A stretch of 40,906 nucleotides of DNA from assembly GCA_963169245.1 (NCBI GenBank), contig CAUJEC010000150.1:1-40906 (forward strand), in the 5' to 3' direction. Below the pieces are notes generated by a model that did not search any database, had not been told where the DNA came from, and worked only from the letters and a program-made list of their open reading frames with translations. The DNA comes from Actinomycetota bacterium (GTDB lineage Bacteria; Actinomycetota; Acidimicrobiia; Acidimicrobiales; Microtrichaceae). Shown here one piece after another: positions 24,043-31,948 of the stretch (position 1 is the first letter of the stretch; each line of letters starts with the position of its first letter). A program made the position numbers and the translations under genes.

Positions 24043-25479
24043 ATGTCCCGCCGTACCAAGATCATCGCCACGATCGGACCAGCGTCCGATTCGGTGCCCG
24101 TCCTCCGCAAGATGATGGAATCGGGAATGGACGTAGCCCGACTCGGGCTCGCTCACGGCACCATCGACGACGCTCTCGAGCGCTACCACCGCATCCGCTC
24201 GATAGCGGCAGAAGCCGGACGCGCGGTGGGGATCATGATCGACCTGCCGGGCCCCAAGGTCAGGCTTGCGTCCTTTGGCACCACGCCGGTGTCACTCGAT
24301 TCCGGCGCTCAGATAGTCATCGAACCCGGCCGTAACACCTCTGACGCCAAGACCCTTGGGGTTGACTATCTTGATTTTCTGACCGACGTCCATGCAGGAG
24401 ACATCCTCTCCATCGGTGACGGCAGCGTGGACATCCAGATCGAGTCGGTCGGCACCACATCCGCTGGAGCGAGGGTCATCCACGGCGGTTCAATTCAGGG
24501 AAGCCCCGGGCTCCACATACCGTCGGATCGCCTGAACATGGCCTCACCGACGCCGGAGGACCTGGTGAAACTCGATGCCTTCGTGGAAGCGGGCGTCGAC
24601 ATGGTCGCCGTGTCCTTCGTTCGCTCCGCCCATGACATCAGGCGCGTCGGCACCGAGCCCTACCCCAGAGGACCGCTCATTGTTGCCAAGATCGAGACCC
24701 GCGCAGCGGTCGACAATCTGAACGGCATCATCGAGGCATCCGGAGCCGTCATGGTCGCCCGTGGGGACCTTGGGGCAGAACTCGGAATCGAGGAACTCCC
24801 TCACATCCAAAAGCAGATCATTCGCGACTGCATCGCATCGGGCAAGCCGGTGATCACGGCGACGCAGATGCTCGAGTCGATGATCACCTCCCCGGCTCCG
24901 ACTCGCGCCGAGGTCTCCGACGTCGCCAACGCCGTCTTCGACGGGAGTTCGGCGGTGATGCTCTCCGGTGAGAGCGCAATCGGAAACGACCCGGTGAACA
25001 CTGTCGCGACCATGGCCAGAATCGTGGAGCGAGCCGATCAGGACTTCGACTTCGGCGCATGGGCCCGCCGCATACGCCTGATGGGCAAGATGGCATCGAT
25101 TGCCGGTGACGCCCGAATCACCGACGCCATGTCCGGCGCCACCTGGCGTGCAGCGAGCGACATGAACGTCGATGCGATCATCTGCATCTCCGAGTCCGGA
25201 TTCACAGTCAGGGCGATCGCTCGGTTCAGGCCTCAGATGCCGATCATCGCGTTCAGCCCGGTGGAGCGGACCGTTCGCCAACTCACACTCAGTTGGGGAG
25301 CGACCCCGATATTGGCACCCCATCGGGTCGACAGTCTGTCCATGATGGACGACCTGGTCTGCATCGCTAGGGATTCAGGACTCGTGCGTTCCGGGGACAC
25401 CGTCGCGGTGCTCGCAGGAGCCGGTGGCGGAACCGAGGTTCAGGCGACCGACGTCCTGCGAATCATGCGGGTCAAATGA
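24043..25479 (+). CDS. pyk: pyruvate kinase, divergent K+-independent type
   Basis: A 478-residue enzyme converting phosphoenolpyruvate and ADP to pyruvate and ATP. KIIATIGPASDS at the N-terminus, VAKIETRAAVDNL (active-site Lys), VMVARGDLGAELG and SGKPVITATQMLESM establish the family. It departs from classical enzymes at the K+ site: VARLGLAHG replaces VARMNFSHG (Asn to Gly 35, Ser to Ala 37), and DLPGPKVR replaces DTKGPEIR (Thr to Leu 68, Glu to Lys 72). The Lys is the known marker of K+-independent pyruvate kinases. A C-terminal domain of normal length is present. The start ATG has no ribosome site but a good leaderless -10. Confidence 0.92.
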   Translation: MSRRTKIIATIGPASDSVPVLRKMMESGMDVARLGLAHGTIDDALERYHRIRSIAAEAGRAVGIMIDLPGPKVRLASFGTTPVSLDSGAQIVIEPGRNTSDAKTLGVDYLDFLTDVHAGDILSIGDGSVDIQIESVGTTSAGARVIHGGSIQGSPGLHIPSDRLNMASPTPEDLVKLDAFVEAGVDMVAVSFVRSAHDIRRVGTEPYPRGPLIVAKIETRAAVDNLNGIIEASGAVMVARGDLGAELGIEELPHIQKQIIRDCIASGKPVITATQMLESMITSPAPTRAEVSDVANAVFDGSSAVMLSGESAIGNDPVNTVATMARIVERADQDFDFGAWARRIRLMGKMASIAGDARITDAMSGATWRAASDMNVDAIICISESGFTVRAIARFRPQMPIIAFSPVERTVRQLTLSWGATPILAPHRVDSLSMMDDLVCIARDSGLVRSGDTVAVLAGAGGGTEVQATDVLRIMRVK

Positions 25480-25492
25480 GTCCCGGAACCAG

Positions 25493-26386
25493 GTGAGCAC
25501 AGACGTCTCGATGCGATCTGTTGCGCCAGCGTCGGCCGAAATCCTCTTGGTGGACGGGCTCGCTGTGACCAGGCGGGTCCGTCCAGATGCGGACCCGTCC
25601 CGGCCCGTGGTCATATTGATCCACGGCGCCATGGACCGTGCGGCAAGCTTCGGACGGGTCATGCGACGACTGCCAGAACTCGAGACCATCACATATGACC
25701 GGCGGGGTTATGGAGGGTCCAACGGAGCGCCTCTCGCGGCCCGGGGCTCCTTGGTCGGGTCCGGCACAATTGCCTCTCACGGTGAGGACCTGCGAACCGT
25801 GATGCACCACGCATTGGAATCGAGTCCGACTCCTGGACGAGTCCGGGAATCGGTGTTGGTGGGACACAGTCTCGGCGGCATCGTCGCTCTCTGGTTAGCC
25901 TCTCGCAATGACCCCGACGTTGTGGGAGTCGGGGCTTTCGAGTCGCCGGCCCCTTGGTTGGACGACTCGTTCGATACCGTTGGCGGAGGCGCCCTCGACA
26001 TCGCCGAGCGGCAGGGGGACTCCGAGGCCGGCGAGTACTTCTACCGGATGATGATCGGTGAGGAGACCTTCTCACGACTACGCGAACGAGACGTGGCAGC
26101 GAGACGATCAGAGGGTCACGCATTGGTGGGTGAACTGCGATCACTTCGTGATCCTGCCCAGGCATTTGATCTCTCAACGGTGAAGGTACCTGTGGTGGTC
26201 GGTTCCGGAACTGCCAGTTCGCAGAGGATGCAGGGGAGCGCTCGACTGATGGCCTCGGCGATTCCGGGCGCCGTCGAGGTGAGAATCACCGACTCGGGCC
26301 ACGGAGCACACCTCACGCGACCCGAGGCATTCGCCAACTATGTTCGAGAGTGTGTTTCGCAGGCAGCGACACATGTAGCAGGCTGA
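25493..26386 (+). CDS. alpha/beta hydrolase
   Basis: A 297-residue alpha/beta-hydrolase-fold protein. VVILIHGAMDRAASF supplies the oxyanion HG, YDRRGYGGS follows, VLVGHSLGGIVALW carries the nucleophile Ser, and DSGHGAHLTRPEAF carries the catalytic His. The substrate is not predictable. I choose the GTG at 25493, which lies 13 bases after the pyruvate kinase stop; an ATG at 25511 is an alternative and the frame's earlier ATG overlaps pyruvate kinase. It has no signal peptide. It is followed by a patatin-like gene, suggesting a lipid- or ester-hydrolysis neighbourhood. Confidence 0.85.
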   Translation: MSTDVSMRSVAPASAEILLVDGLAVTRRVRPDADPSRPVVILIHGAMDRAASFGRVMRRLPELETITYDRRGYGGSNGAPLAARGSLVGSGTIASHGEDLRTVMHHALESSPTPGRVRESVLVGHSLGGIVALWLASRNDPDVVGVGAFESPAPWLDDSFDTVGGGALDIAERQGDSEAGEYFYRMMIGEETFSRLRERDVAARRSEGHALVGELRSLRDPAQAFDLSTVKVPVVVGSGTASSQRMQGSARLMASAIPGAVEVRITDSGHGAHLTRPEAFANYVRECVSQAATHVAG

Positions 26387-26453
26387 CTGAGTAACAGGCT
26401 GCGTGATCCACAGCCCAAGAGACCGGAGCGCCAAGGGACTGGAGCACCGACAC

Positions 26454-27671
26454 ATGACAGAACCGAAGACCGGAAGGACAAAGGAGAGCGGACGAGTCCG
26501 CGAGGCGATTCGTGAACGTGGTCGCCGCGACGGTCAGCGTCGCAAGCCACGCACCGCCTTCGTGCTTTCCGGGGGCGGCAACCTTGGCGCCCAACACGTG
26601 GGGATGCTCCAGGCTCTCGTGGAACGCGGCATCGTTCCCGACGTCGTCATCGGCTGTTCTGTGGGGGCCATGAACGGGGCCGGTTTCGCCCTCGATCCCA
26701 CAAGTGGGGGAGTCCAGCGTCTTGTGGAACTCTGGGAGTCGGTTGCCGATGGCGAGATGATGCCGTCCTCCAGGATGCCCAATGCAGTCCAGATGCTCCG
26801 CAAGGGCGAGGCCATCCATGGCAATCACAGGCTGCGGGGCATGCTGGAGACGATGCTCGGCTCCTCCCGAACATTCGACTCTCTGACTCTTCCGTTCCAG
26901 TGCAACGCCGCTGACATCGAGTCATCCATGACGACATGGTTCACCGATGGCGACCTGATCGAACCACTGCTCGCCTCTGCCGCCCTTCCCGCCGCCTACC
27001 CTCCGGTCACCATCGACGGCCATGTCTATATCGACGGCGGTGTCATCGAGAACGTTCCGATCGGACGTGCGGTGGAACTGGGATGTCGCAAGATCTATGT
27101 GCTCCACCTTGGTCCACATGGTCGACCGGCCTATGAGATAAAGCGTCCGCTCGATGCTGCCCTGCAGGCCTACTGGGTTGCACGCAACAGCCAGTTCGCC
27201 CGTGATCTGGCAAGTCTCCCCGAAAAGGTCCATGCGATCGTCCTGCCCCCCGGAGAACGACCCGAACTCAAACACGACGACTTCTCGCAGACAGCATCTC
27301 TGATCGAAAAGGGATACGAGAACGCCGGCCGGTTCCTCGACAACCAGGTCGATGATGAAGGCTGGTTCGGTACGGACATTCTCAAGCCCATCGAGCGTCT
27401 CGTCATCAGCGCCAGATCGATCAAGTGGCGCGAAGCGGCTCGTGACACAGCCAATTCGCCAGAAGGCGGAGTCATGGGGTCAGACTCAGGGAGCGGCGAT
27501 AGTCAGGTTGAGTCAAACCCTCGCGATCCGAGCGACGCTGACGCAACCACACCAGCCGCCCCCGAGTCAGCCTCCATCGACACCGACTCAGATTTAGACA
27601 GTGGTTCCGATGGCAGCGATTCGTCAGCCGAGACCGCTTCGGAGGTGTCGCGCGGCACTAGTGTCGGTTGA
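26454..27671 (+). CDS. patatin-like phospholipase
   Basis: A 405-residue protein. A basic N-terminus (ESGRVREAIRERGRRDGQRR) precedes the patatin fold: SGGGNLGAQH oxyanion loop (about 39-47), nucleophile elbow GCSVG with Ser 69, and YIDGG with the partner Asp 194. These give the Ser-Asp dyad of bacterial patatin-like lipases. From about residue 340 the tail is low-complexity and acidic (many Asp/Ser/Glu) and probably disordered. The ATG at 26454 has GGAG nine bases upstream; a GTG at 26403 is the longer option. Its TGA overlaps the next ATG by one base (TGATG), so it is translationally coupled to the PLP lyase. Confidence 0.9.
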   Translation: MTEPKTGRTKESGRVREAIRERGRRDGQRRKPRTAFVLSGGGNLGAQHVGMLQALVERGIVPDVVIGCSVGAMNGAGFALDPTSGGVQRLVELWESVADGEMMPSSRMPNAVQMLRKGEAIHGNHRLRGMLETMLGSSRTFDSLTLPFQCNAADIESSMTTWFTDGDLIEPLLASAALPAAYPPVTIDGHVYIDGGVIENVPIGRAVELGCRKIYVLHLGPHGRPAYEIKRPLDAALQAYWVARNSQFARDLASLPEKVHAIVLPPGERPELKHDDFSQTASLIEKGYENAGRFLDNQVDDEGWFGTDILKPIERLVISARSIKWREAARDTANSPEGGVMGSDSGSGDSQVESNPRDPSDADATTPAAPESASIDTDSDLDSGSDGSDSSAETASEVSRGTSVG

Positions 27672-28969
27672 TGGCATCCAATCAGTCGGCCGTGGATCCG
27701 AATCCCAACACCAAGGAACCTCTTCGCCGTGTTGGTGGACTTCCCGAGAGCGGCACACCCGTCGACGAGATGCTCGAATCGCTGCGTTCGGAGCGATCCG
27801 GTGATCTCGACTGGCGCGGTGGACGAGCGTTCAGCCTCGTCTATAACGCAGACGACTCCGAGTTGGAACGGCTCCAACACGAGGTTGCATCGCTGTTTCT
27901 TCACGAGAACGCACTTAACCCTTTCCGATATCGGACCCTCCTACGGATGGAGGGAGAGATACTCGAGATGGCACGGGGGCTCTTCGGCGCGGGATACGCC
28001 GGGCTCACCTCTGGCGGTACGGAGTCCATTTTCATGGCAGTGCAGACCGCCAGGGATCATGCCGTCGAGCGAGGCATAACCAGTCCGAATCTGGTGTGTG
28101 CGATCACCGCCCATCCGGCCTTCGCCAAGGCCTGTCACTACCTCGGCGTCCAGATGGTGACGACCCCGGTCCGCGCCGATGGCCGAGCAGATCCCGAGGC
28201 GTTCGCCTCGGTGATCGACTCCTCTACCGCGATAATCGTCGCGTCATCGCCGTGTTATCCCTTTGGCGTCATCGATCCGGTTACCGAGATTGCGGCCCTT
28301 GCCATGGAGCGCGATGTCCTCTGCCACGTCGATGCCTGCCTCGGCGGCTACCTGTTGCCGTTCTGGGAGGCGTTGGGCCAGCCCGTACCACCATGGGATT
28401 TTCGGGTCGAGGGCGTGACATCAATGTCCGCTGACATCCACAAGTACGGATACTCCTTCAAGGGCACCTCTACGGTGCTGTATCGAGATCAGGACCTCTA
28501 TCAACGTCAGATCTTCATGTACGACGCATGGCCCGGAGGGCTCTACGCCTCGGCATCGTCGGCCGGCACTCGCCCTGGTTCACCGATAGCAGCCGCATGG
28601 GCGACGCTCACCCACCTCGGAGTGGAGGGCTACATGCGCCTCAACCGGCGTGTGCTCGACGCAACCCTCGGATTCCGCTCCGTCATCGATGACACCGAGG
28701 GAGTGCGGATCACCTCGGATCCGGACATGTCGGTCTTCGAGTTCGGAACGGACCCCGGTGCTGACGACACGCCCGACATCGGCGTCATCGGCGACGTAAT
28801 GGACGACCTGGGATGGAACCTCGATCGTCAACAGGGTGGCCTGCACATCATGTTGTCACCTGGTCACGACCGAAGCGTCGACGCGTTCCGCCACGACCTC
28901 GGCCAGGCGATCCTTCGCCGCGGTACGGCACGAGAAGGGGTCCACACATATGGAGCAGTTGTCGAGTAA
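27671..28969 (+). CDS. PLP-dependent lyase/decarboxylase, sphingosine-1-phosphate lyase-like
   Basis: A 432-residue fold-type I PLP enzyme of the group II decarboxylase superfamily. It shows LTSGGTESI (cofactor phosphate loop, about 112-120), HPAFAKACHYLG, CHVDACLGGYLLPF with the PLP-pyridine Asp 221, and the Schiff-base Lys in SADIHKYGYSFKG (Lys 258). The HKYGYSFKG stretch and overall order resemble sphingosine-1-phosphate lyase more than glutamate decarboxylase, but the N-terminal membrane anchor of the eukaryotic enzyme is absent. Likely reaction: retro-aldol cleavage of a phosphorylated long-chain base or analogue; a decarboxylase role remains possible. It is coupled to the patatin-like gene. 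Confidence 0.83.
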   Translation: MASNQSAVDPNPNTKEPLRRVGGLPESGTPVDEMLESLRSERSGDLDWRGGRAFSLVYNADDSELERLQHEVASLFLHENALNPFRYRTLLRMEGEILEMARGLFGAGYAGLTSGGTESIFMAVQTARDHAVERGITSPNLVCAITAHPAFAKACHYLGVQMVTTPVRADGRADPEAFASVIDSSTAIIVASSPCYPFGVIDPVTEIAALAMERDVLCHVDACLGGYLLPFWEALGQPVPPWDFRVEGVTSMSADIHKYGYSFKGTSTVLYRDQDLYQRQIFMYDAWPGGLYASASSAGTRPGSPIAAAWATLTHLGVEGYMRLNRRVLDATLGFRSVIDDTEGVRITSDPDMSVFEFGTDPGADDTPDIGVIGDVMDDLGWNLDRQQGGLHIMLSPGHDRSVDAFRHDLGQAILRRGTAREGVHTYGAVVE

Positions 28970-29029
28970 TCGACACAGAACCAGACGCAACGACAGACAG
29001 ACACATAATCAGTTGAAAGGGGACTTCCA

Positions 29030-29344
29030 GTGATCTCAGAGATATCGGTCGAAGAACTCGACGGCGTACTGGCCGAGGGCGTGGTACTCATCGATGTCCG
29101 AATGCCTGACGAGTACGAGGAGCAACGCGTTCCGGGAGCGGTCCTCATACCGCTTCCCGAACTTCCCGAACGCTTCGTGGAGATCCCAACAGGTGGTGTG
29201 ATTCATCTGATCTGTAGGTCCGGAGCTCGGAGCATGAAGGCCTGTGAGTTCCTCTCGGCCAAGGGATACGAGACGCTCAACGTGATCGGCGGTACCACCG
29301 CCTGGGCCGAGTCCGGCCGGCCAACCGAGTCCGGCAGCCTGTAG
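29030..29344 (+). CDS. single-domain rhodanese
   Basis: A 104-residue rhodanese domain with LIDVRMPDEYEEQRVPGAVLIPL (CH2A-like) and the active-site loop ICRSGARS with Cys at its start, the six-residue loop of sulfurtransferases that handle sulfane sulfur. The start is GTG with AAAGGGGA six bases upstream. It follows the PLP lyase by 60 bases (a CATAAT at 29004-29009 could be a promoter) and precedes RNase D. The physiological sulfur partner is unknown. Confidence 0.9.
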   Translation: MISEISVEELDGVLAEGVVLIDVRMPDEYEEQRVPGAVLIPLPELPERFVEIPTGGVIHLICRSGARSMKACEFLSAKGYETLNVIGGTTAWAESGRPTESGSL

Positions 29345-29371
29345 GCCCTATTCCAGGTCCGTGCGACGACT

Positions 29372-30550
29372 GTGACTACTGGTGCTCATATCGATTTCGA
29401 GTTCATCGAGGACGATTCGCGCCTCGATGAACTCGTCGCGCGCCTGGCCGAGGCCCCCAGCTACGCGGTCGACACAGAGTTCCATCGAGAGCGCACCTAT
29501 TTCCCTCAGGTCGCCCTGATCCAGATCGCAGATGCTCACGGAACCGCTCTCATAGATGCGCTGCGCGTGAACCTGACTCCTCTGGCCAAGGTGCTCGAAG
29601 GCCCCGGTACGGCCATCATGCACGCGGCACGCCAGGACATGGAGGTCCTGGACCGGGCCTGTGGTGCGGTCCCAACCCGTCTCATCGACACTCAGATCGA
29701 AGCCGGATTCCTCGGTTACACAAGCCCATCGCTCGCGAGCCTGCTCGAACGGGAACTCGACGTACGGGTACCAAAGGCGGAGCGACTGACCGACTGGCTC
29801 AAGAGGCCCCTGGGGGACACACAACTCACCTACGCCGCATCTGATGTCGCTCACCTACTGGAGTTGCACCAAGTGCTGAACGCGCAGGTCGACGAACGTG
29901 GTCGCGGCGACTGGGTCGCTGAGGCATGCGAGGAACTCCGAACCGAGAGTCGACGTCACCGTGACCCCGATGAGGCATGGACCAAGATCAAAGAGATCCG
30001 GCACCTCCGCGGATCCAAGCTGGCTGTTGCACAGTCCGTCGCCCGCTGGAGGGAACAAAAAGCCATAGAGACCGATCAGACTCCACGGTTCATCCTCAGC
30101 GACCTGGGCGTGGTGGGTGTCGGCTCTGCCATGCCGACGACCATCGAACAGCTCCGCGCGCTCCGTGGGGTGGAGGGACGAAGCCTGCGCTCGACACACG
30201 CCGATGAGCTACTTGCGGTTGTCAGATCCTCCAAATCGTCGACGCCACAGAAGCCGCCGAGTTCACAGGTGCCTGAACTGCCATCAGAACTGCGACCTGC
30301 GGTTCCGCTGATCAGCGCCTGGGTAACCCAACGTGCCCGGGAACTGAAGCTGGAGACGTCGCTGTTGGCCACACGTGCAGACCTAGAGGCGCTGCTTCGG
30401 GGAATCCCTGGAGCCAGACTCGCCGAGGGCTGGAGGGCCGAGATGGTCGGCGAACCAATTCGCCGCCTTCTCAGCGGAGAGTCCGCTTTGGGCTTCGACA
30501 GAGCGACAGGCCTGGTCCTGGTGGACCAGAACAAGCCCGATATTGGCTGA
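29372..30550 (+). CDS. rnd: ribonuclease D
   Basis: A 392-residue 3'-5' exoribonuclease with an N-terminal DEDDy exonuclease domain: VDTEFHRERTYFP (Asp 34, Glu 36), HAARQDMEVLDRA, and the Exo III Tyr/Asp in LTYAASDVAHL. The C-terminal half carries two HRDC-type helical regions (about 205-285 and 305-380) for RNA or tRNA-precursor binding. The start is a GTG at 29372. The overall length and architecture match the actinobacterial RNase D. It follows the rhodanese by 27 bases. Confidence 0.93.
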   Translation: MTTGAHIDFEFIEDDSRLDELVARLAEAPSYAVDTEFHRERTYFPQVALIQIADAHGTALIDALRVNLTPLAKVLEGPGTAIMHAARQDMEVLDRACGAVPTRLIDTQIEAGFLGYTSPSLASLLERELDVRVPKAERLTDWLKRPLGDTQLTYAASDVAHLLELHQVLNAQVDERGRGDWVAEACEELRTESRRHRDPDEAWTKIKEIRHLRGSKLAVAQSVARWREQKAIETDQTPRFILSDLGVVGVGSAMPTTIEQLRALRGVEGRSLRSTHADELLAVVRSSKSSTPQKPPSSQVPELPSELRPAVPLISAWVTQRARELKLETSLLATRADLEALLRGIPGARLAEGWRAEMVGEPIRRLLSGESALGFDRATGLVLVDQNKPDIG

Positions 30551-30573
30551 AACGTCGCGTTAAGCCATCTGCG

Positions 30574-30579
30574 TACTCT
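30574..30579 (+). promoter_or_regulatory. putative -10 (TACTCT) upstream of the small acidic-tail protein gene
   Basis: TACTCT fits TANNNT and lies seven bases before the ATG at 30587. This spacing would suit a leaderless or near-leaderless transcript. Confidence 0.3.
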
Positions 30580-30586
30580 CCCTCAG

Positions 30587-30877
30587 ATGCGCTACACTGA
30601 GCTTCTCGGTCATCTGCATGACGGGAGTCGCATCGTGAAGAAGGGTCGGCACCGCCGATATGAGGAGGCACGCGCAATGAAGCGCGGGCCAGACCTCGAC
30701 ATTGAAGCATTGTTCACTGATCTTGACAGTGATCCGTTTTCCGCGATCACCAACGGTTCACACGGGAACGGTACCGTCGAGGACGAAGGCGACGCTGATG
30801 ACGATGACGCCTACGACGAGTACGGCGAGTACGGCGACGATGACTACAGCCGAGACGACGAGTACAGCGGCAACTGA
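30587..30877 (+). CDS. small basic/acidic protein of unknown function
   Basis: The 96-residue version has a basic N-terminus (KKGRHRRYEEARAMKR) and a strongly acidic, Tyr/Asp/Gly-rich tail from about residue 62. It has no membrane segment and no domain I recognise. The start is uncertain: the ATG at 30587 follows a TANNNT hexamer, but an in-frame ATG at 30677 has AGGAGG eight bases upstream and would give a 66-residue, almost entirely acidic protein. Both share the same stop. It sits 36 bases after RNase D. Confidence 0.5.
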   Translation: MRYTELLGHLHDGSRIVKKGRHRRYEEARAMKRGPDLDIEALFTDLDSDPFSAITNGSHGNGTVEDEGDADDDDAYDEYGEYGDDDYSRDDEYSGN

Positions 30878-30880
30878 ACC

Positions 30881-30898
30881 CAGCCGTAGTCACGGCTG
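30881..30898. terminator. short stem-loop between convergent genes
   Basis: CAGCCGT (30881-30887) pairs with ACGGCTG (30892-30898) around AGTC. It lies three bases after the small-protein stop and before the convergent stop at 30923. No U-run is present. Confidence 0.4.
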
Positions 30899-30922
30899 AG
30901 GACGACGGCTCAAGTTCTCCAC

Positions 30923-31948
30923 CTAGCGCGTGTTCGCGTGTGCAATTCCCATTTCTCTCAGGAGACGCTCGATGTCGGCCCGAGAGTTCACATGCGTTCC
31001 CTTTGCCGGTAGCTCACCAGCCCACGATGCCCCGCTGAGCAGTTGAGCCGGAGGGAGCAGTGGCACTCCCATGAGAGCCAGCCCTGCTATCGAGTGTCCA
31101 CTCAGTGCCGGGTGACTGAATGTCACTCGTCCGCCGCTGATGGTTTCTTCAGCGCACTGGAAGGACTCCGGAACCTCCACATGCGCAGCAAGCATCTTGA
31201 GCGTCGAGTCCACGTACCCGTGTAGGGCAGTGGTCCAAGGGTCACACAGCGACTCGATGGTCGCGTCACCAAACCCCTGATGCTGTCGCCTGCGAAACTC
31301 GATGACAGCATGCATTCGCGATGTCCGACGGCTACGTCGAAACTGGGCCAATTCCCTGGTTGTCAGCCTGCCGGTGGGAATAGATCGCATTCTGGGTATG
31401 GAGAGCCACCTGCGGGCTACTGCGACTCGGGCCTCGACCAGCGAGCGTGTTTCGCAATCAACGAACTCACCAGACGGTGAAGCCAGAGCGATTCCAGCCG
31501 ATCTGATCGCAGCTAGGGCGACGGCGAGGACACGGTTCTCAGTCGTGTTGAATGTTCGGCCCGCAGCAGCACAGACGTAGACATCCTCATTGCCCAGCGC
31601 GTTAGCCCTGGCAGTGATCGTCTCGCCCCACTGGATCGGGCCACGAACCGATGAGACACACCGCTCACTGGTCGTGCCGACAGTCGAAGTCAGAGTCCTG
31701 GTCAGGTACTCAACAGAGTCGAGAAGCGCCCCAGCCTCATCGGATGCGGCGACCTGGAGTTGGGCAAGGTCCGTGAGCGAGACAGGGTCGATCCCACACA
31801 GCACAGATGCATACGCGACCGGGTTGGACCCGCTCTGTCGACGCCGCCAGAGCGAGACTGTCGGTGAAACGAACTCGTTTGTGGAGTTGTCTCCCTGGAC
31901 CACCCCGCACGAATCGCCGTAGCAGAGATCAGGCGACGAGCTCTTCAC
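30923..31948 (-). CDS. McrC/DUF2357-like partner of the AAA+ ATPase
   Basis: A 341-residue protein that I cannot assign firmly. The middle has VRGPIQWGETITAR followed by FNTTENRVLAVALAAI, a pairing that resembles the RG-x-I-x-W and T-x-ENR-x-L motifs of McrC/DUF2357-type proteins, the usual partners of McrB-like ATPases. I do not see the PD-(D/E)xK nuclease signature that true McrC carries, and the C-terminal third is unlike it. The start is a GTG at 31948 with GGAG seven bases upstream; it overlaps the ATPase 3' end by 20 bases, indicating translational coupling. No signal peptide is evident. Confidence 0.6.
   Translation of the reverse strand: MKSSSPDLCYGDSCGVVQGDNSTNEFVSPTVSLWRRRQSGSNPVAYASVLCGIDPVSLTDLAQLQVAASDEAGALLDSVEYLTRTLTSTVGTTSERCVSSVRGPIQWGETITARANALGNEDVYVCAAAGRTFNTTENRVLAVALAAIRSAGIALASPSGEFVDCETRSLVEARVAVARRWLSIPRMRSIPTGRLTTRELAQFRRSRRTSRMHAVIEFRRRQHQGFGDATIESLCDPWTTALHGYVDSTLKMLAAHVEVPESFQCAEETISGGRVTFSHPALSGHSIAGLALMGVPLLPPAQLLSGASWAGELPAKGTHVNSRADIERLLREMGIAHANTR

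Noticed and set aside
24544-25323. Leftward 259-codon frame
   Set aside because: Antisense to pyruvate kinase, His/Asp/Gly-rich composition typical of a shadow frame.
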